Program-made: the position numbers and the translations under genes | Shown here: positions 40,401 to 53,000 of the stretch, piece after piece | How positions within the stretch are numbered: position 1 is the stretch's first letter | How the letters are laid out: every line of letters starts with the position of its first letter | The notes under the pieces: generated by a model | What the model was told of the DNA's origin: nothing | The model's input: only the letters and a program-made list of their open reading frames with translations | Databases searched by the model: none | Origin: Pterobdella sp. o SKG-2022 | Lineage: Eukaryota > Annelida > Clitellata > Hirudinida > Piscicolidae | Direction: 5' to 3' | Length of the DNA: 64,000 nt | Assembly (NCBI GenBank): GCA_964035795.1 | Contig: OZ038327.1 | Coordinates: 6,505,007-6,569,006, forward strand

Positions 40401-42967
40401 GTAATTTTTTTTCATAATTTCATGGAAAAAGTTTTTATATCAGCTATACAAAGCCTAGACGAATTATGAAAAACAAACTTTTGGCTGAAAAAAATAAGAG
40501 TAAGATGATTTTTTAGCAGAGCTCACATTATCAATTGTTGAACAGACAGAAAGTTCACAAAGGAGCATGAGTGGCTCAGCCTGGATGTAGATCTGGGCAC
40601 CATTGGAATCTCAAACTATGCTCAGGTCCTTACATAACATACATGATATCAAGGTCAAAAAATACAAAATATTTATTTTTAAAAAAGTCAAAAAGTTTTT
40701 AATGAGCCTCATTACCAAGTATTTATCTATCACTTTATAATGTAAGCTAGTTTTATGAAAAGCTTTCTGACTTTTTAAAAAGCTTTGTGCTTGTTGACCT
40801 TACTATTTGAGTCAGGCTGTTTTATGCCATCATACATGATATCATATAAGCATTATTTTTTGTTTATTTTGATCCAGAGAAGGCCTTTGATCAAGTCCTG
40901 CGCAATGATTTGGTAGGCAATGAGAAAGCTCGGGGTTGAAGAATCGACAGTCCATGTAGTTCAGAGCATGTATATTGGAGCAAAAAGTTGACTATGCATT
41001 AATAACCAACTCAGCGATGAGTTTGGTACGAATGTTGGTGTACATCAGGGATCTGTATTGAGCCTTTTACTTTTTATTCTTGTTTCAGAAGCTTTGTCAG
41101 AGAGTTAAGAACCAGTGTTTCTTGGGAGCTTTTATAGGCTGATGACCTGGTTTTGATCTCAGAATTGCTAGATGACTGTATATCCAAATTTGAAAAATGG
41201 AAACTGGAAATAAAAAGAAAAGGATTGCAGGTAAACCCCAAAAAAACAAAAATAATGATGCTCGGTTTTGAGGGATTCTGGAGCTTTTTCTCGCAGTGTA
41301 TGTCGCAAAGGTGTCAGCATCAATTCAATTTTTTGCTCGACATGCTCTCATTAGGTTTACAAGAGATGTAATGGTTTGACTGGGAAACTGAACGGTCAGA
41401 TTTATGTATGTCCATGCTGTCTCAATTTAGCACCACTCCTGGATTATAAGCCTATCAAAGAGGTTATTGCTGGTAAGGCCACAATGGATGTAGAACCAAA
41501 GTTTTGCTACCTTGGTGATATGTTGTGTGCAGGTGGAGGTTGTGAACTGGCAGTTATCACCAGATGTTCAGCTGCTTGGAGTAAATTTAAAAAACTGTTG
41601 CTTATATTGACCTCTAAACACATCACCCTGGAATCTCGTGGTAAATTATACAAATCTTGTGTGTGTTCTGCCTTGTTATATGCCAGTGAAAACTGGGTCC
41701 CAACAGTTTCTGTTTTGCAAATGCTACAGCACAGCGATAGATCCATGCTTCGCTGGATATGTGGCGTTAACCCAAAGGACAGAGGTCCATCATCAACCTT
41801 TCTCACAAAACTCAAAATCCCAGACGTAGGGACGCTGCTACAGAGCCGTCGTCTTCGTTGGCATGGTCACGTGAGACGTTCGTCTATGTATATGAAATGC
41901 CTGGAGGTCGTTGCCGTGGTAGACCAGCCAAAACTTGGTTGAGTTGAGTTGAAAAGGATATGGAATCCTATGGCCTGGGAAATGAGTTGAGTGAAAAAAG
42001 TTTATTAGCCGTTTGCTGTATACCCCAGCTACTGGCACACTTACAGCAGTATAAACTAATATGAATAATAATAATATTAATATAATATGATGCAACAACT
42101 CACAAAATATCTAGGAACACCTGGGCGAAGTGGTATATTGTGAACTGCCAAACGTTGGTGATAAAATAGAAAAAGATGGTTTGTTATTTTTTTTCATTCC
42201 GTTTCTTTGATATGGATTCTATTAGTATTGTCGGCCTGTTTAGCTCAGAGGTGGAGCATTAGACTTATTACCTAAAGTTACATCTGGGTCGACAAGTAAC
42301 ACCTGTTCCACAGTGTGTTTTCGCTACATTAAATTTGTAGCAAGCGCTTTGATCTATGAGTAAAGGCGCTTTATAAATACTCCATTACATTATATTCATC
42401 ATCATCGTTTTACGTCTGTTTCCATGCTAGCATGATTTGAACGCAACAATATATTCATATTGAATATTCATATATACTTAAATTATTTCTTAAGAATTTT
42501 GAAAGATTACAGCTCAACAACTTGAAACTAAAGTACGCAACATCAACCATTTTAGGCATTGTGGGAGCATTAGAAAGTGTCAAATCAGCAAGTGATGTGT
42601 TTTCACCAGTGAGTGGGGAAGTCACAAAGGTAAACGAGGAGCTTGCTTCATCTCCACACCTCATCAACAAGGACTGCTATGGCACAGGTTGCATCCTTTG
42701 AGATCTTAGCTGCAGTTTCAGCTTTTGGGCACATAAGTGGAAGTTGTATGAGATACGTATAAAAATAACTTGTTCATCAAGGAGCATTTACTATGGCATT
42801 ATACTTTGACTAAATTTCGAAATGGTTTTTCAGCTTTAGAGTTTTTAAAATAATGGACTTGATGTGGTACAGGTTGGATGTTCCAAGTGAAAGTGTCAAA
42901 TCTGGACGAAGTGAAGGAGTTGATGAGTGAGGAAGAGTATGAAAAGTTCACCAAGACTCTTGGTTGA
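40295..42967 (+). CDS. GCSH: GCSH, mitochondrial glycine cleavage system H protein (complete)
   Basis: H protein carries the aminomethyl group between the P, T and L proteins of the mitochondrial glycine decarboxylase complex on a lipoyl-lysine. Five exons: 40295-40400, 40546-40625, 42115-42178, 42556-42687, 42873-42967. All phases match, giving 158 residues. Residues 1-35 form an Arg-rich, acid-free mitochondrial presequence. KFTKEHEWL starts the mature protein, [14 protein letters not shown] contains the lipoylated Lys93, then [14 protein letters not shown] and the C-terminal [11 protein letters not shown]. Length and motifs are normal. The ATG at 40295 is the first codon of an ideal targeting peptide. 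Intron 2 holds a 1.1-kb LINE fragment and intron 3 a SINE. AATAAA at 43281. No defect is visible. Confidence 0.96.
40546..40625 (+). CDS. GCSH: GCSH exon 2
   Basis: Acceptor ttgaacag chosen over the next AG four bases downstream because it alone keeps phase. It codes [20 protein letters not shown] and ISNYAQ. Donor cag|gtcctt. Confidence 0.93.
40850..41990 (+). mobile_element. RTE-like LINE fragment in GCSH intron 2
   Basis: Begins at [15 protein letters not shown] (40870), then GVHQGSVLS, a catalytic box decayed to stop-ADD (41136-41147), [20 protein letters not shown], remains of the PHD finger (CPCC), [16 protein letters not shown] (frame 41376-41942) and [11 protein letters not shown]. 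Same sense as GCSH and clearly dead. Confidence 0.82.
42115..42178 (+). CDS. GCSH: GCSH exon 3
   Basis: Acceptor atatctag, donor atg|gtttgt. It codes [20 protein letters not shown] and D, aligning with [20 protein letters not shown] of human GCSH. Confidence 0.94.
42231..42393 (+). mobile_element. tRNA-derived SINE, copy 4
   Basis: A box (TAGCTCAGAGGTGGAGCAT), an eroded B box (ATCTGGGTCGA), CCACAGTGTGTTTTCGCTAC, ATTTGTAGCAAGCGCTTTG, and tail AAAGGCGCTTTATAAATAC. It lies in GCSH intron 3. Confidence 0.86.
42394..42440 (-). mobile_element. Short LINE-tail-like fragment
   Basis: tcatcatcatcgttttacgt and ccatgctagcatg resemble the antisense (GAT)n-ended 3' tail at 3125-3150. It directly abuts the SINE. 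Confidence 0.4.
42556..42687 (+). CDS. GCSH: GCSH exon 4 (lipoyl site)
   Basis: Acceptor cattttag, donor cag|gttgca. It codes [20 protein letters not shown] with the lipoylated Lys in the ESVK motif, then [20 protein letters not shown]. Confidence 0.96.
42873..42967 (+). CDS. GCSH: GCSH exon 5
   Basis: Acceptor ggtacag, completing the split Gly codon. It codes [20 protein letters not shown] and [10 protein letters not shown], stop TGA at 42965. Confidence 0.95.
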
Positions 42968-43280
42968 ACCACTCTCATCCACCAACCTTCAAGATTGTTC
43001 CACCCATCTCTCAATCATTATTGTATTTTTGAAATGATTAAAATATACCATGTCAACACAAACACACTAAAATATACACATCACAATTGTTTACAGCATT
43101 TCATTAATACAACTTTTGTTTTTTCTGCTCATCAGTTTGTTGATTTTAATTTCTGAAAGTTTCATGAGTTTGATTTTTTTATTTATATTTTACCATGATT
43201 AACTACATATATTTCATTATTTTGAATATTTTTATTTTTGTCGAGGCTGGAAGACTCGTATTAACAAATGATATTTTATT

Positions 43281-43286
43281 AATAAA
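43281..43286 (+). terminator. GCSH poly(A) signal
   Basis: AATAAA 314 bp after the GCSH stop codon. Confidence 0.65.
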
Positions 43287-43289
43287 GCC

Positions 43290-44580
43290 TCAAAATTTTG
43301 GCAAAATACTCCATCAAAAATCCGCCACGATATCAAAGGTATGAATGTCACCATTAACACCATACGCTGGTCTTAGACAATTCTAAAAGTTCTCTTATCG
43401 CTACATTGAATCTAAAATTTGTGGAATGCGTGGAAGGTAAGGTGACGATGATGATGATGATTGTAACGCATTTGAAACGAACTAAAATAACAATTAAAGC
43501 CTAATCTAAGTAATATTTATATGCTTTTAGTTCTTTTTTTGTCTTCTACGCCACACACTTGCGCGATCTGGTACATGTCTACTGAGAGGGGCTAGCTACT
43601 CTATGCCAATCCTTTCAAGAGCTTCCACCATTGATGGAGGCTTTAATAAGAAGCCTCTATGACGTCAACGAAAGTTGAGCGTTAAGTGACGTCACGAACG
43701 GTTAGGGCTTGGAGGAATCTGGCCTCGGTTTTTATGTATGTTAAGATCACGTGCAGAAAAGAACTGCCAGATTCTTATAATAATTTTTATATGCGTTTGT
43801 ATGGTGCTAAAACAAGTGGCTGAAAATATAATGAATATTAGGAGAATGAGGAAGGAAGACGTGTGGTGAAGCGTTTGACAAAGATGCTGCGTATGAAGAA
43901 ATATCAAGCATAAAACAATTTAAAGGTGCTTTATAAAATTAAATCTGAAGAGAAAGCAAAAAATTGAAGCTTTCAATAAGAACAAGGCTGGGAAGGAAAA
44001 AAGTGGTGTTATGAGGTGATGGTGGTATTACAGAAATTAGTATGGGTGAATGATGGTATTACGAACTGACAAGGGTATTAAGATGCTTGGGATAATGGAA
44101 TTCTTAGGGGTAATGTTGGTATTAAACGTAGAAATGTTTGCAACAAGGTTTCAACTATGTGAGATGGCACAAGGATGAGTGATAAGATTGATGGCAACAT
44201 TAATCAAGTTAAAACACAAAACAATAAAAGCTAAAGTTTCAATAATAATTATGGCTGTGAATAAATCATAAGGATTCAAGGTTGGTGAGAAGTTCTGTAG
44301 TGAAAATTAACAAAAAGCTGACACAGCGGCGCTTTGTTATGCTTCACAAAAATTCAAAATAGACATTTGTGAGGATATGTTATAAAAATATTCATACGAT
44401 ACAATCTAAAATTGTCTATATGGACAATTTAAAAGTGAAAACGTCAAAAGTTCCCCAAAATAAAAACAAGATTCTTTGTTTAATTCGAAAAAAAATATTT
44501 TGAAGTAATAAAACTATTTATATCGCATAAAAGCATTAGAAACAACAGTAAATTTGAGGCGTTGTGATATGTACACATCA
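43290..44580. other. Intergenic stretch with two CRE-like palindromes
   Basis: TGACGTCA occurs at 43660-43667 and again at 43687-43694, in a locally GC-richer segment (43560-43720). No coding exon was identified in this stretch, which separates convergent GCSH and the SK channel gene. Confidence 0.4.
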
Positions 44581-44584
44581 TTTA

Positions 44585-44745
44585 AATTAGCCCCATCAAT
44601 CACCATGACTCATCATCATGGTATTCCACGACTCACCACCATCATGCAACATGGTGCACCATGGCTCACCCTCATGAATCCCCCTCATGGTGCACCATGA
44701 CTCACCACCATGAATCACCCTCATGGTGCACCATGGCTCACCACA
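44585..44745. repeat. CACCATG minisatellite
   Basis: Imperfect units built on CTCATGGTGCACCATGACTC and ACCACCATGAATC, roughly three to four copies. Confidence 0.8.
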
Positions 44746-44749
44746 ACAA

Positions 44750-46090
44750 TGCACCAAAAAGCTTCATTTAACTCACACAACAACATTGAAATTTCAGTTT
44801 GCCAACGAATAATGTTGACCATCATTGTTGGCAATAAAATCAAAAAAGGATCTAAAATGTTCACTATACAACAATTAGTTTATTTCCAACCATCACTACT
44901 CATAATCACTTCTCAATACCCCTCATCATCACCAGCCACCATCACCACTTCCTCCACCACCTTCTTGATCAACAACAACTGAGAATTGCTGAGGTGAATG
45001 AGAAAGAAGGGCAGTCTTGTCGTTTTTGCAAAAGTATCGGTTGTGAGAGGATTTGAAATAGTTTGCGGAAAAGACTCTAGGACTATGTGGAGGAGTGCAG
45101 GGCCATTCTCGACCCTGCTTCTAGGGGAGTTTCAAGCGACATATTACTTCAAACTAGTATACTTATATGAGAATAGATTGATTTTTAATAATATTTTTGA
45201 ACTAAGATTTATTCACTAATAAATGTGAGCACATATGTGTGGTGCATTAAACAACATGAAATTCATTTTAATAGCTCCCGCCACTTCCAAGGGAGTTTGC
45301 CATGGAGGTATGATGCTCAGATACTCCAAATATCAATAAATGACTCTTATGAAGTAAAATTTATATATAAATATATAAATTTTCACCTTCAACTGCAACA
45401 ACTGTCTTGCTATGCTTTCTGGAAGCCTCTCAACTTTGCTCTAGGAATATATGAAATGATGGTGATGAAGAGGAAGATGATGATGATGATATTGATGATC
45501 AAATGATATTTTGAAGTACTATCATACGATGAAAGTTTAGAGTTATTTTTTTAAGTTCATGAAGTCAAATATTTATTGTAAATATTTATGCACGGATGTT
45601 TCGATCGAGAATTCTTGTGCAGATGTTCCAATTGCTTCAGCATTGGAAATAAATGTCATTCATCAAGTCTTTGAAGTCCTTTTCTCAGTTTTATCGTCTG
45701 TATAAAAACTTATGCATTTGTCGTCATATTTGGTTGAGAAGAAACGGAAGAGATGAACGCTGAATGTTTTCCACTTCAAACTGCCCACTCATAAAATGTA
45801 GTGTTGCTTCCTCCAGAATGACAGTAACAAGATTTCATAAAATTCAAAGAAAATTCATTATGAAACTTAGAAGTTATTGGAAGTTTAGGGTTTAATACAC
45901 CATCTAGCTTTGTTTTTGAACACTAAACACATCGCATGCAATTTTGCATTCTAAATTCTTATGTAACTTAACTGTCACATCCGTCATTGAATGCAAAGTT
46001 CGTGGAAATTCATATATGCAACAATAATTTTTTCATGAAAAAGTATTTGAAAGATCAAAAAACATTTCTATCTTGAAGTATTCTACTGAA
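44750..46090. other. Unassigned region, possible 3' part of SK gene
   Basis: No exon could be assigned. A plus-strand segment around 44950-45050 encodes QQQLRIAEVNEKEGQSCRFC in one frame but has no splice support. The last SK exon(s) should be somewhere below 47018 on the minus strand. Confidence 0.25.
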
Positions 46091-46139
46091 ATGATCATAA
46101 AAGAACATACAAATAAGCTATGCATTGAGTGCAAGTAGG

Positions 46140-46262
46140 GGTTGAGGTGAGTGAAGGCTGTGATTGAGGTGAGAAGGGGCGTGAAGAGGAAGTGATTGAG
46201 GTGAAAGGGAGCGTGAGTAGAGGAAGTGATTGAGGTGAAAGGGAGCGTGAGTAGAGCTTCGT
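46140..46262. repeat. GTGATTGAGGTGA minisatellite
   Basis: Units of about 36-39 bp, of the form gaggaagtgattgaggtgaa then agggagcgtgagta. The minus-strand frame reads LPLLTLPFTSITSSSRP-like repeats and could be a repeat-expanded SK C-terminal tail or just noise. Confidence 0.75.
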
Positions 46263-47017
46263 GAACTCGTACACATTCAATATTTCCATAAAATTTTTTG
46301 GTTTCAAAAACATAGTATTCACTGATTCAAAATGTGAAACGAACTCTCAATCACATCTTTTGAGATTATGATGTGTTTGAGACCACATTGTAGTTGAAAA
46401 TTTCTCTGTAATCGTTGGTTTTTAAAGTTTTTTTCTGAAGAAATAAATGCCTGTACTTCTCAATCATGAAGAATAATTGATAAAATTAATATATGCAAAG
46501 ACCTAACAGATTTGATGAAATATGGAGCTTATTAGATGAAAAGCTTATGTCTTGGCGAGATACCATCATCGGATCACTTTAACAAAATTTTGAAATAAAA
46601 AAAATTCTTTCAAATCAGGACTTGCTGAAAGTGTTTATTGACCTCTATACAATGCTCTATGCAACAAAAACTTGCAGCTCCATGCACTGATGTTGCTGAT
46701 GTTGCTCCATGCACTGATGTTGCATGAACCACGTGTGGGACCGCTAACAAGTTCAACATTAAAAATCACAGTTCGAGTTGTTTCAAATGGATTGAATCCT
46801 TAAACAACTTTTATCAACTTGAATGCAAGTTTTGTGTTTTATAACTTGTGATAAGTCACAAAACAACGTACTATTTTTGAAATTATTAAGCAAATAAGCT
46901 TGAATACTTATAAAGAGACGAACCTTCTATGAACTAATACTTATTTTTTCTAAAAAACTTTAACAGATTGAGTGCAGTGGCTCAATGCGAGAGTTTTCAC
47001 GCCACACAAGAACTCAC
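46263..47017. other. SK intron or 3' region, nothing identified
   Basis: AT-rich. A 27-bp partial duplication (ctccatgcactgatgttgc) lies at 46680-46725. No conserved exon was recognised. Confidence 0.35.
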
Positions 47018-47065
47018 CTGCAATGAGGCAATGCAGTCTTCGATACCTGCTTGTCTCTGCTCCAC
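47018..47065 (-). CDS. KCNN: SK exon: coiled coil 3
   Basis: Acceptor tttggcag, donor cag|gtgagt, phase 0. It codes [16 protein letters not shown], continuing the heptad region that in fly SK reads AIEERLTNLEDKM. Confidence 0.78.
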
Positions 47066-50000
47066 CTGCCAAATACAACTTGAATCAGCATTTTGAAGTC
47101 AAAAATACAACAAACATCAACATTCTGAGGTCAAAAATACAACATACATCAACATTTTGACATTAAAAACAAACGAGTTAAACGCACCTTGAGTTGCCTG
47201 GAGTTCATTTCGACCACAACTTCATACACGTTTGACTGGGTCTGTGGGTCAAAAGAAAAGAAGATTACATCGGTTATGATAGCTTGAAAAAGTTACAGTG
47301 TAAGTTCAAAAGTTCATGGTGGAGGGTTAAAGTTACGAAGGCTATGTTATAAGTATAGATAGATTATAAGAGAGCTCAATGCGATGTGAGGTTTCATAGT
47401 GAAGTTTCAGATTGATGAGACTCAATGCAGGACAGCCAAGAAACACACCCTGACACTCAATGGCACTTTGATGTCATGCCATGAAGTCTGCATATTCTTA
47501 TGACATGTGGTTTGTCAGAGTTGGGCTGGATGTTACCAGAGCTTGTGTATAAAGCACCAAAAACCAGTTTAGCAACCGTAAATAATTCCACCATGCATCA
47601 TTTACCACCTAACCCTCAACATATATCACCCACCACCCATCATCCATAAATCAGCACTCACCGCCCATCATCTATAAATCACCGCCCATCATCTATAAAT
47701 CACCGCCCACCATCCACCATTCTTAAATCATGACCACCACCCATCATCCATCATCCATAAATCACCACCCACCTTGGCCATATCTACAAGACTGCTTGCA
47801 TTATCGTTTAGTTTGCGTTGATCTGTCTTCACCCTCCTCAAACTGATAACAACATGAACAAATTAATAACCATCTCGATGCAAATATCTGTTATCAAATC
47901 TTATTGTATTCACAAAGTTGCTATATAACTTTTTAATGCTTTGAAAAAAAATTGAGTATAGAAACATTTTTTGTATTTTCAAAAAACAAATGTATTTCAC
48001 AGTTGCCTCTTAATGAACATAATGAAAAATAAGAATTATAAACCCCATAGCAACAACGTTAGCCTATAAAGCAACAATATTATTCCTCTTAGACGATAAT
48101 TTTTAGCATGATATGAGGATTATCTATTAGAAAAGCAATGTTATTATCTTTATCAACAAAATTTCTATAAAAGTAATGAAAATGATGATAATGGAAATAT
48201 AAATAACTTGAAAAACATGAATAACAAAAAAAAAATAAATGAAAATATAAACAAAAAAAATATAAATAACAATAAAAATATAAATATAAATAACAATAAC
48301 AATATAAATAATAACATTGTAATTAAAATAGCATTGTTATCGATGAAAACAATGATGTTATTGTGGCTCAGAATCACCATTGATAGCCTGCAACACTAAA
48401 ACAAAAGCTTTCTTTTTTTTTCATTCACAAAGCTTTTTTTTATCAACAAGATCACATTATCAGGTCTTTTAAAAAATCTAAAACTCAGTGTTTTTTTATT
48501 TTATATGAATGTAGATAACGTGAAAATAGCTTTTTCTAAAATTAACACATTTTCTAAATAACAATATCTCTTATGAGTATAATAACGAGGAAGCAGAGTG
48601 GTGCCGATGCAAACACACAACCTCGCCTGAAAATACACCACACAAACCTCGTTTTTAATACAATAACCAAACTTTGCTTCAACCACAACCAGCAACACAA
48701 ACAACATCACAACACATACAGCATCACAACATACAAAGTCACAACAAATACATAATACAACCTCATAACATACAAAATCACAACATACAACATCACAACA
48801 TACAACATCACAACATACAACATCACAACATACAACATCACAACATACAACATCCCAACATACAACATCACAACGCATACATCATATACAACCCTGAAAC
48901 AGTGACAAATATCCATGCACACAGCAAATAATAATCAGATGCACTCAAGGCCTCAACTCGACGTTGCCATGGTTGCGTGGGACACGTGGTTCTTCCATGG
49001 AAATGAAAATCTAATTTCTTAGCTTCGTCTTTGACTCGTGTTTCAATGATATTCCACTGTTATTTTAAATAATCAATAAGTCAAGGCTGCATAAGACTGT
49101 GAGAAATTTGCAAACACTAAAAACGTTTGCCATGTCACAATCCTCACGTGAATCGTCTGCATACCAAATTTTGAAGACGAATTTGGAGGTAATGGAAGAG
49201 AGACAGCAATGGGAGATGAAACTGGTTTGAAGGTTTAGAAAGGTGTCGAAAAGATTTTAAAATAAGATACAAACTCAAGAAAAAAGTGAAGTGAAAGAAT
49301 GTTAGAAGAAAAAGCAGGAAGCATTAAAAAAAAGTAGAATACTTTTATTACTTTACAAAGCCTGCCACACACAAATTACGTATAGTAACAGTCAGTGTGA
49401 AGTTTTAAGAACATGTAGAAAAAAGCCAACAGAACGAGTCTTTATTTAAAGCTTGGATGGATGAATGAATCGATGGATGAATGCATGGATGAATGGATGA
49501 ACGCATGGCTGGATGGATGGATGGATAGATGGATGGATGGATGCTTTTATGCATATAATATATTTTTCAACAGCTTTTAGAATACCTGTGAATGGCTTGT
49601 AAGAACTTGCGATGGTGTGATCTCACCTAAAGGGATGATGGTGGTGGTTTGAGTGTGGTGATAGTGTAGTTTTGTAGTGATGGTGATGTTAATGGTTGTT
49701 GTTTTGCAACGAAAAAAATTGTTGGTTTTCTGGCACTGATTGGGTTCGACAGACCGAGGTTGCTTGCAAAATCCGATGAGAAAGCAATTGAGCATGAGGC
49801 TTTGCTTATCTTGCTTTGTGACCATACAATTTAAAACACTTTGAATTTGACATTGAATTGTAAAAAACTTAAATTTACGAAAAAATTTAAATTTTCAAAT
49901 AAGAATTATAATTGAATGATATCAACACTTTTTGAAACCTAAAAATTCTCTTACACGTTTTAACGCTTCAAAGGGGACTTTTTTATTTAATTGTTTTTCT

Positions 50001-53000
50001 TCAACTAATAGAAGTTTTTTGGTATTAATTTTTGTCACAAATCATCCGCTCAACATTGGCATGTTTGTAATCTCTTTTTTAGATCTGCATTTCCAAGCCT
50101 TGTCATCCTATCAAACATGGGCAGCAAACGTGACCACCAAAAAAGAAGGAGGTCACATGCCTCTTTACACTTTTTCCAGTGGTGGGTGAGTCAATTTAAG
50201 GCCTCTGTCTTATCATCATTTAATCCTTCCCGTTTCAGATTATTCCATGTGCTGCTCCTTGTACTACGTTGGTGCACTCATCTGCTTCAGTCCTAATGCA
50301 GGTTCTTTATGCGATCAGACACCACCCACAAGGTTACAGAGAACCAGGACTGTAGTCAACATCACCAGCTTGAGAGATTTGAAAGAATTTTTGTCGATGC
50401 AACTTTTGGTTGACAACACTCATTGGAGCTTGTAAGAAGGCTGCAAGCATAGGTGATCTTGAAAAAGATGCGTGGAGTTGAGAGCCGTTTGGTTGGTTGG
50501 ACGAGAAAGCCTTTTGGTTGGTTGGTTGAGTTGAGGTGAGAATGGTGGTGATGAAGGTGGTGGATATTGAAAAGTGGTAAAAGCTAGTTATACAGATATA
50601 TTGGTGGGATGAAAGTTGCATTTGAGTGAATAAATGTGGAAGGTATCACTAGTATTTGCTTGATGCTTTGTTGGCAACATTTATTATTTTAATTTAAAAA
50701 TAAAACATTTTTTGGCGGAGTTGAAACTGTTGAAAAAAGTTGGTTTTTATAGATGTATTTTAAATTAAAAAAAGGTTTTTGAGGTTATTATTACTTCATA
50801 ATTATATCGTTCGATGTTTGGTGGAAAAATATTAATATGCACAAATGGGGGTGGTCTAAGGCACAAATGGTGGTGGTGTGAGGGCACAAATGGTGGTGGT
50901 GTGGGGCACAAATTGGGATGGTTATATGCTAAAATTTTGGTGGTGTAATGCAAGTTCTTGTATAAAATCAGTGCAGTTTACAATCTAAAAACAATATATC
51001 ATCAACAGAATGCAAATAAAGCTCAAGGTGAAGCTAGAAGCGCATGAGACCTTGTTGGGGCTGAAGTGGCATGTGAGTCTCGTGTGTTTGTAGATCAGCC
51101 ATGTCTCTCTCAACACGTTTGCTGCAGAGTTCTTCAACTGGGTGAAGTTACCGATTGTTTGTTTTAATCATTAAAAATTTTTTCAAATTTATCAAAAAAT
51201 AAAAATGAGATAGAAGAATTATGATTAGACACTATAGTGCTGTTCAAAATATCCAAATGAGAGCTTCAAAAAAAAGGGGGGTTGGAAGGTGCGTAAATGT
51301 TATTGAGTTTTTGTATGAATATTGGTTTCGGATGATCAAGTATTCAAAAAAAACTACATAAAGCAGGCCAATGAGCCGCAAAATTCCAGCCTCCAACACT
51401 TAAATCTTTTTCTATTATTGCACATTAAAGCAAAATTTTTACTAAACAGATTATAATTATGTGGAAACTTTGAATTGTCCCAAAAGCTTTTTGTTGCTGT
51501 ACATTCATGTCATCATAATGCTTCCAAATTTTATCACTCAAAAAAGCTTGACTCCATAACAATTATAGTTGTATTAGATGTTGTTTGCTATATTTAAAAG
51601 TTTTTAATGTAGATATATTAGGACACCAACCCTCTTGGTCAACTGTGTGTCCATCATGAAATTGTGTACGTGCTTTTCAGCCCTGCTCAACTCCAGCTTG
51701 CGTGCCAGCACTGCCACCACCAACGCAGTGCATCCGGACCCCTGTCGATCACTCATGTTCAACATTACATGTCGTTTGAGCCATTATAGAAGAATCTAGC
51801 CATTATAAACTAATATAGACATTTAAATTACATTTCAAGATGATAGTTTGTAATGGTTGAGAAGACTTCGTTTAATTTTGAAAAAATCAAAAAAAGTTTT
51901 TTCAATGTTCACTTTCATCCACTTTTAGTTATTAATTTAAATAGAAGTTTTTAAAAACTATAATATTTATTAAATTTATCATTTCGACAGTTTTGAAAAG
52001 AACTTGAAATTTCTTTTGAAGAAACACTCCCAGAAGATAATCAGAAGTCTTACATTTCAAAACTAAAAGGTTTGTTTAAATAGTTTTCAAAAAGACACTG
52101 ATTTAAAGTTTTAGTTTAAAAAAAAGTTTTTCAAACATTTCTTTCATCTGTCAGCCAAGTCATTAGCGTCAATTAAAGTTCATGACAGTTTAAAACACAA
52201 TAAACAGTTGAATGAACGAAATGCCTCAAACATACCATAACCCCGGTGACCACAGCAATTCCTCTACCGCAGTAAGTGTGAGGTACGATGTCTCCGTATC
52301 CTGCAGCAAAGATGACAAGCATAAAAAATGGGCCAGAAACTCATGATTAATTTTATAACAAACTCAGTTTTTATACTTACGATAAACTATAAATTTATTG
52401 GCAAAAATTTTAAAGCATGAGATTATTACATAAGTGAGGATGAAGGGCTGATGGATGGAAAGGATAAACGGAAGATGAATGGGAGGAGAGGGGGGAAGTG
52501 ATGGATGGAGGGTATTGGAGAGGTAATGATGGGTGTGAGATGAGGGATGATGGATGAGAGTGATGGGTGGAAAATGAAGAGTGAGAGTGAGAAGTAGAAA
52601 ATGAGAGATGGAGGATGATGGGTGAAATTTCAGAGATGGAAGATAATGGATGAGAGTTAAAGAGATAAGAAGTAAAGGAATGCTGAGCAAAGGGTAATGG
52701 ATAAAGGATGATGGATGTTTAGATGAAGGATGATGGATGGGGGGTAGAGAATGATGGCTGGGGTTGGGAGGATGAAGAATGAAAAATGATGGGTAAGTGA
52801 ATAAAAATGATGAGGGAGGATAAATAGAAAATGATGGATGAAAAATGGATGGATGAAAGATGATAGATGAGGGAATGAAGAAAAGAAGATGATGGATGGA
52901 GAATGATAGAAGAAGGATGATGGATGAGAGGTAAAGAAAGAGGGAGGATGGATGGAGGATGATAGAGGAGGGATGGAGAAAGTGGAATGATGGATGGGGA

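Noticed and set aside
48705..48880. CRISPR-like array
   Set aside because: Units are 15-bp head-to-tail minisatellite copies with no unique spacers, in an intron of an animal gene.
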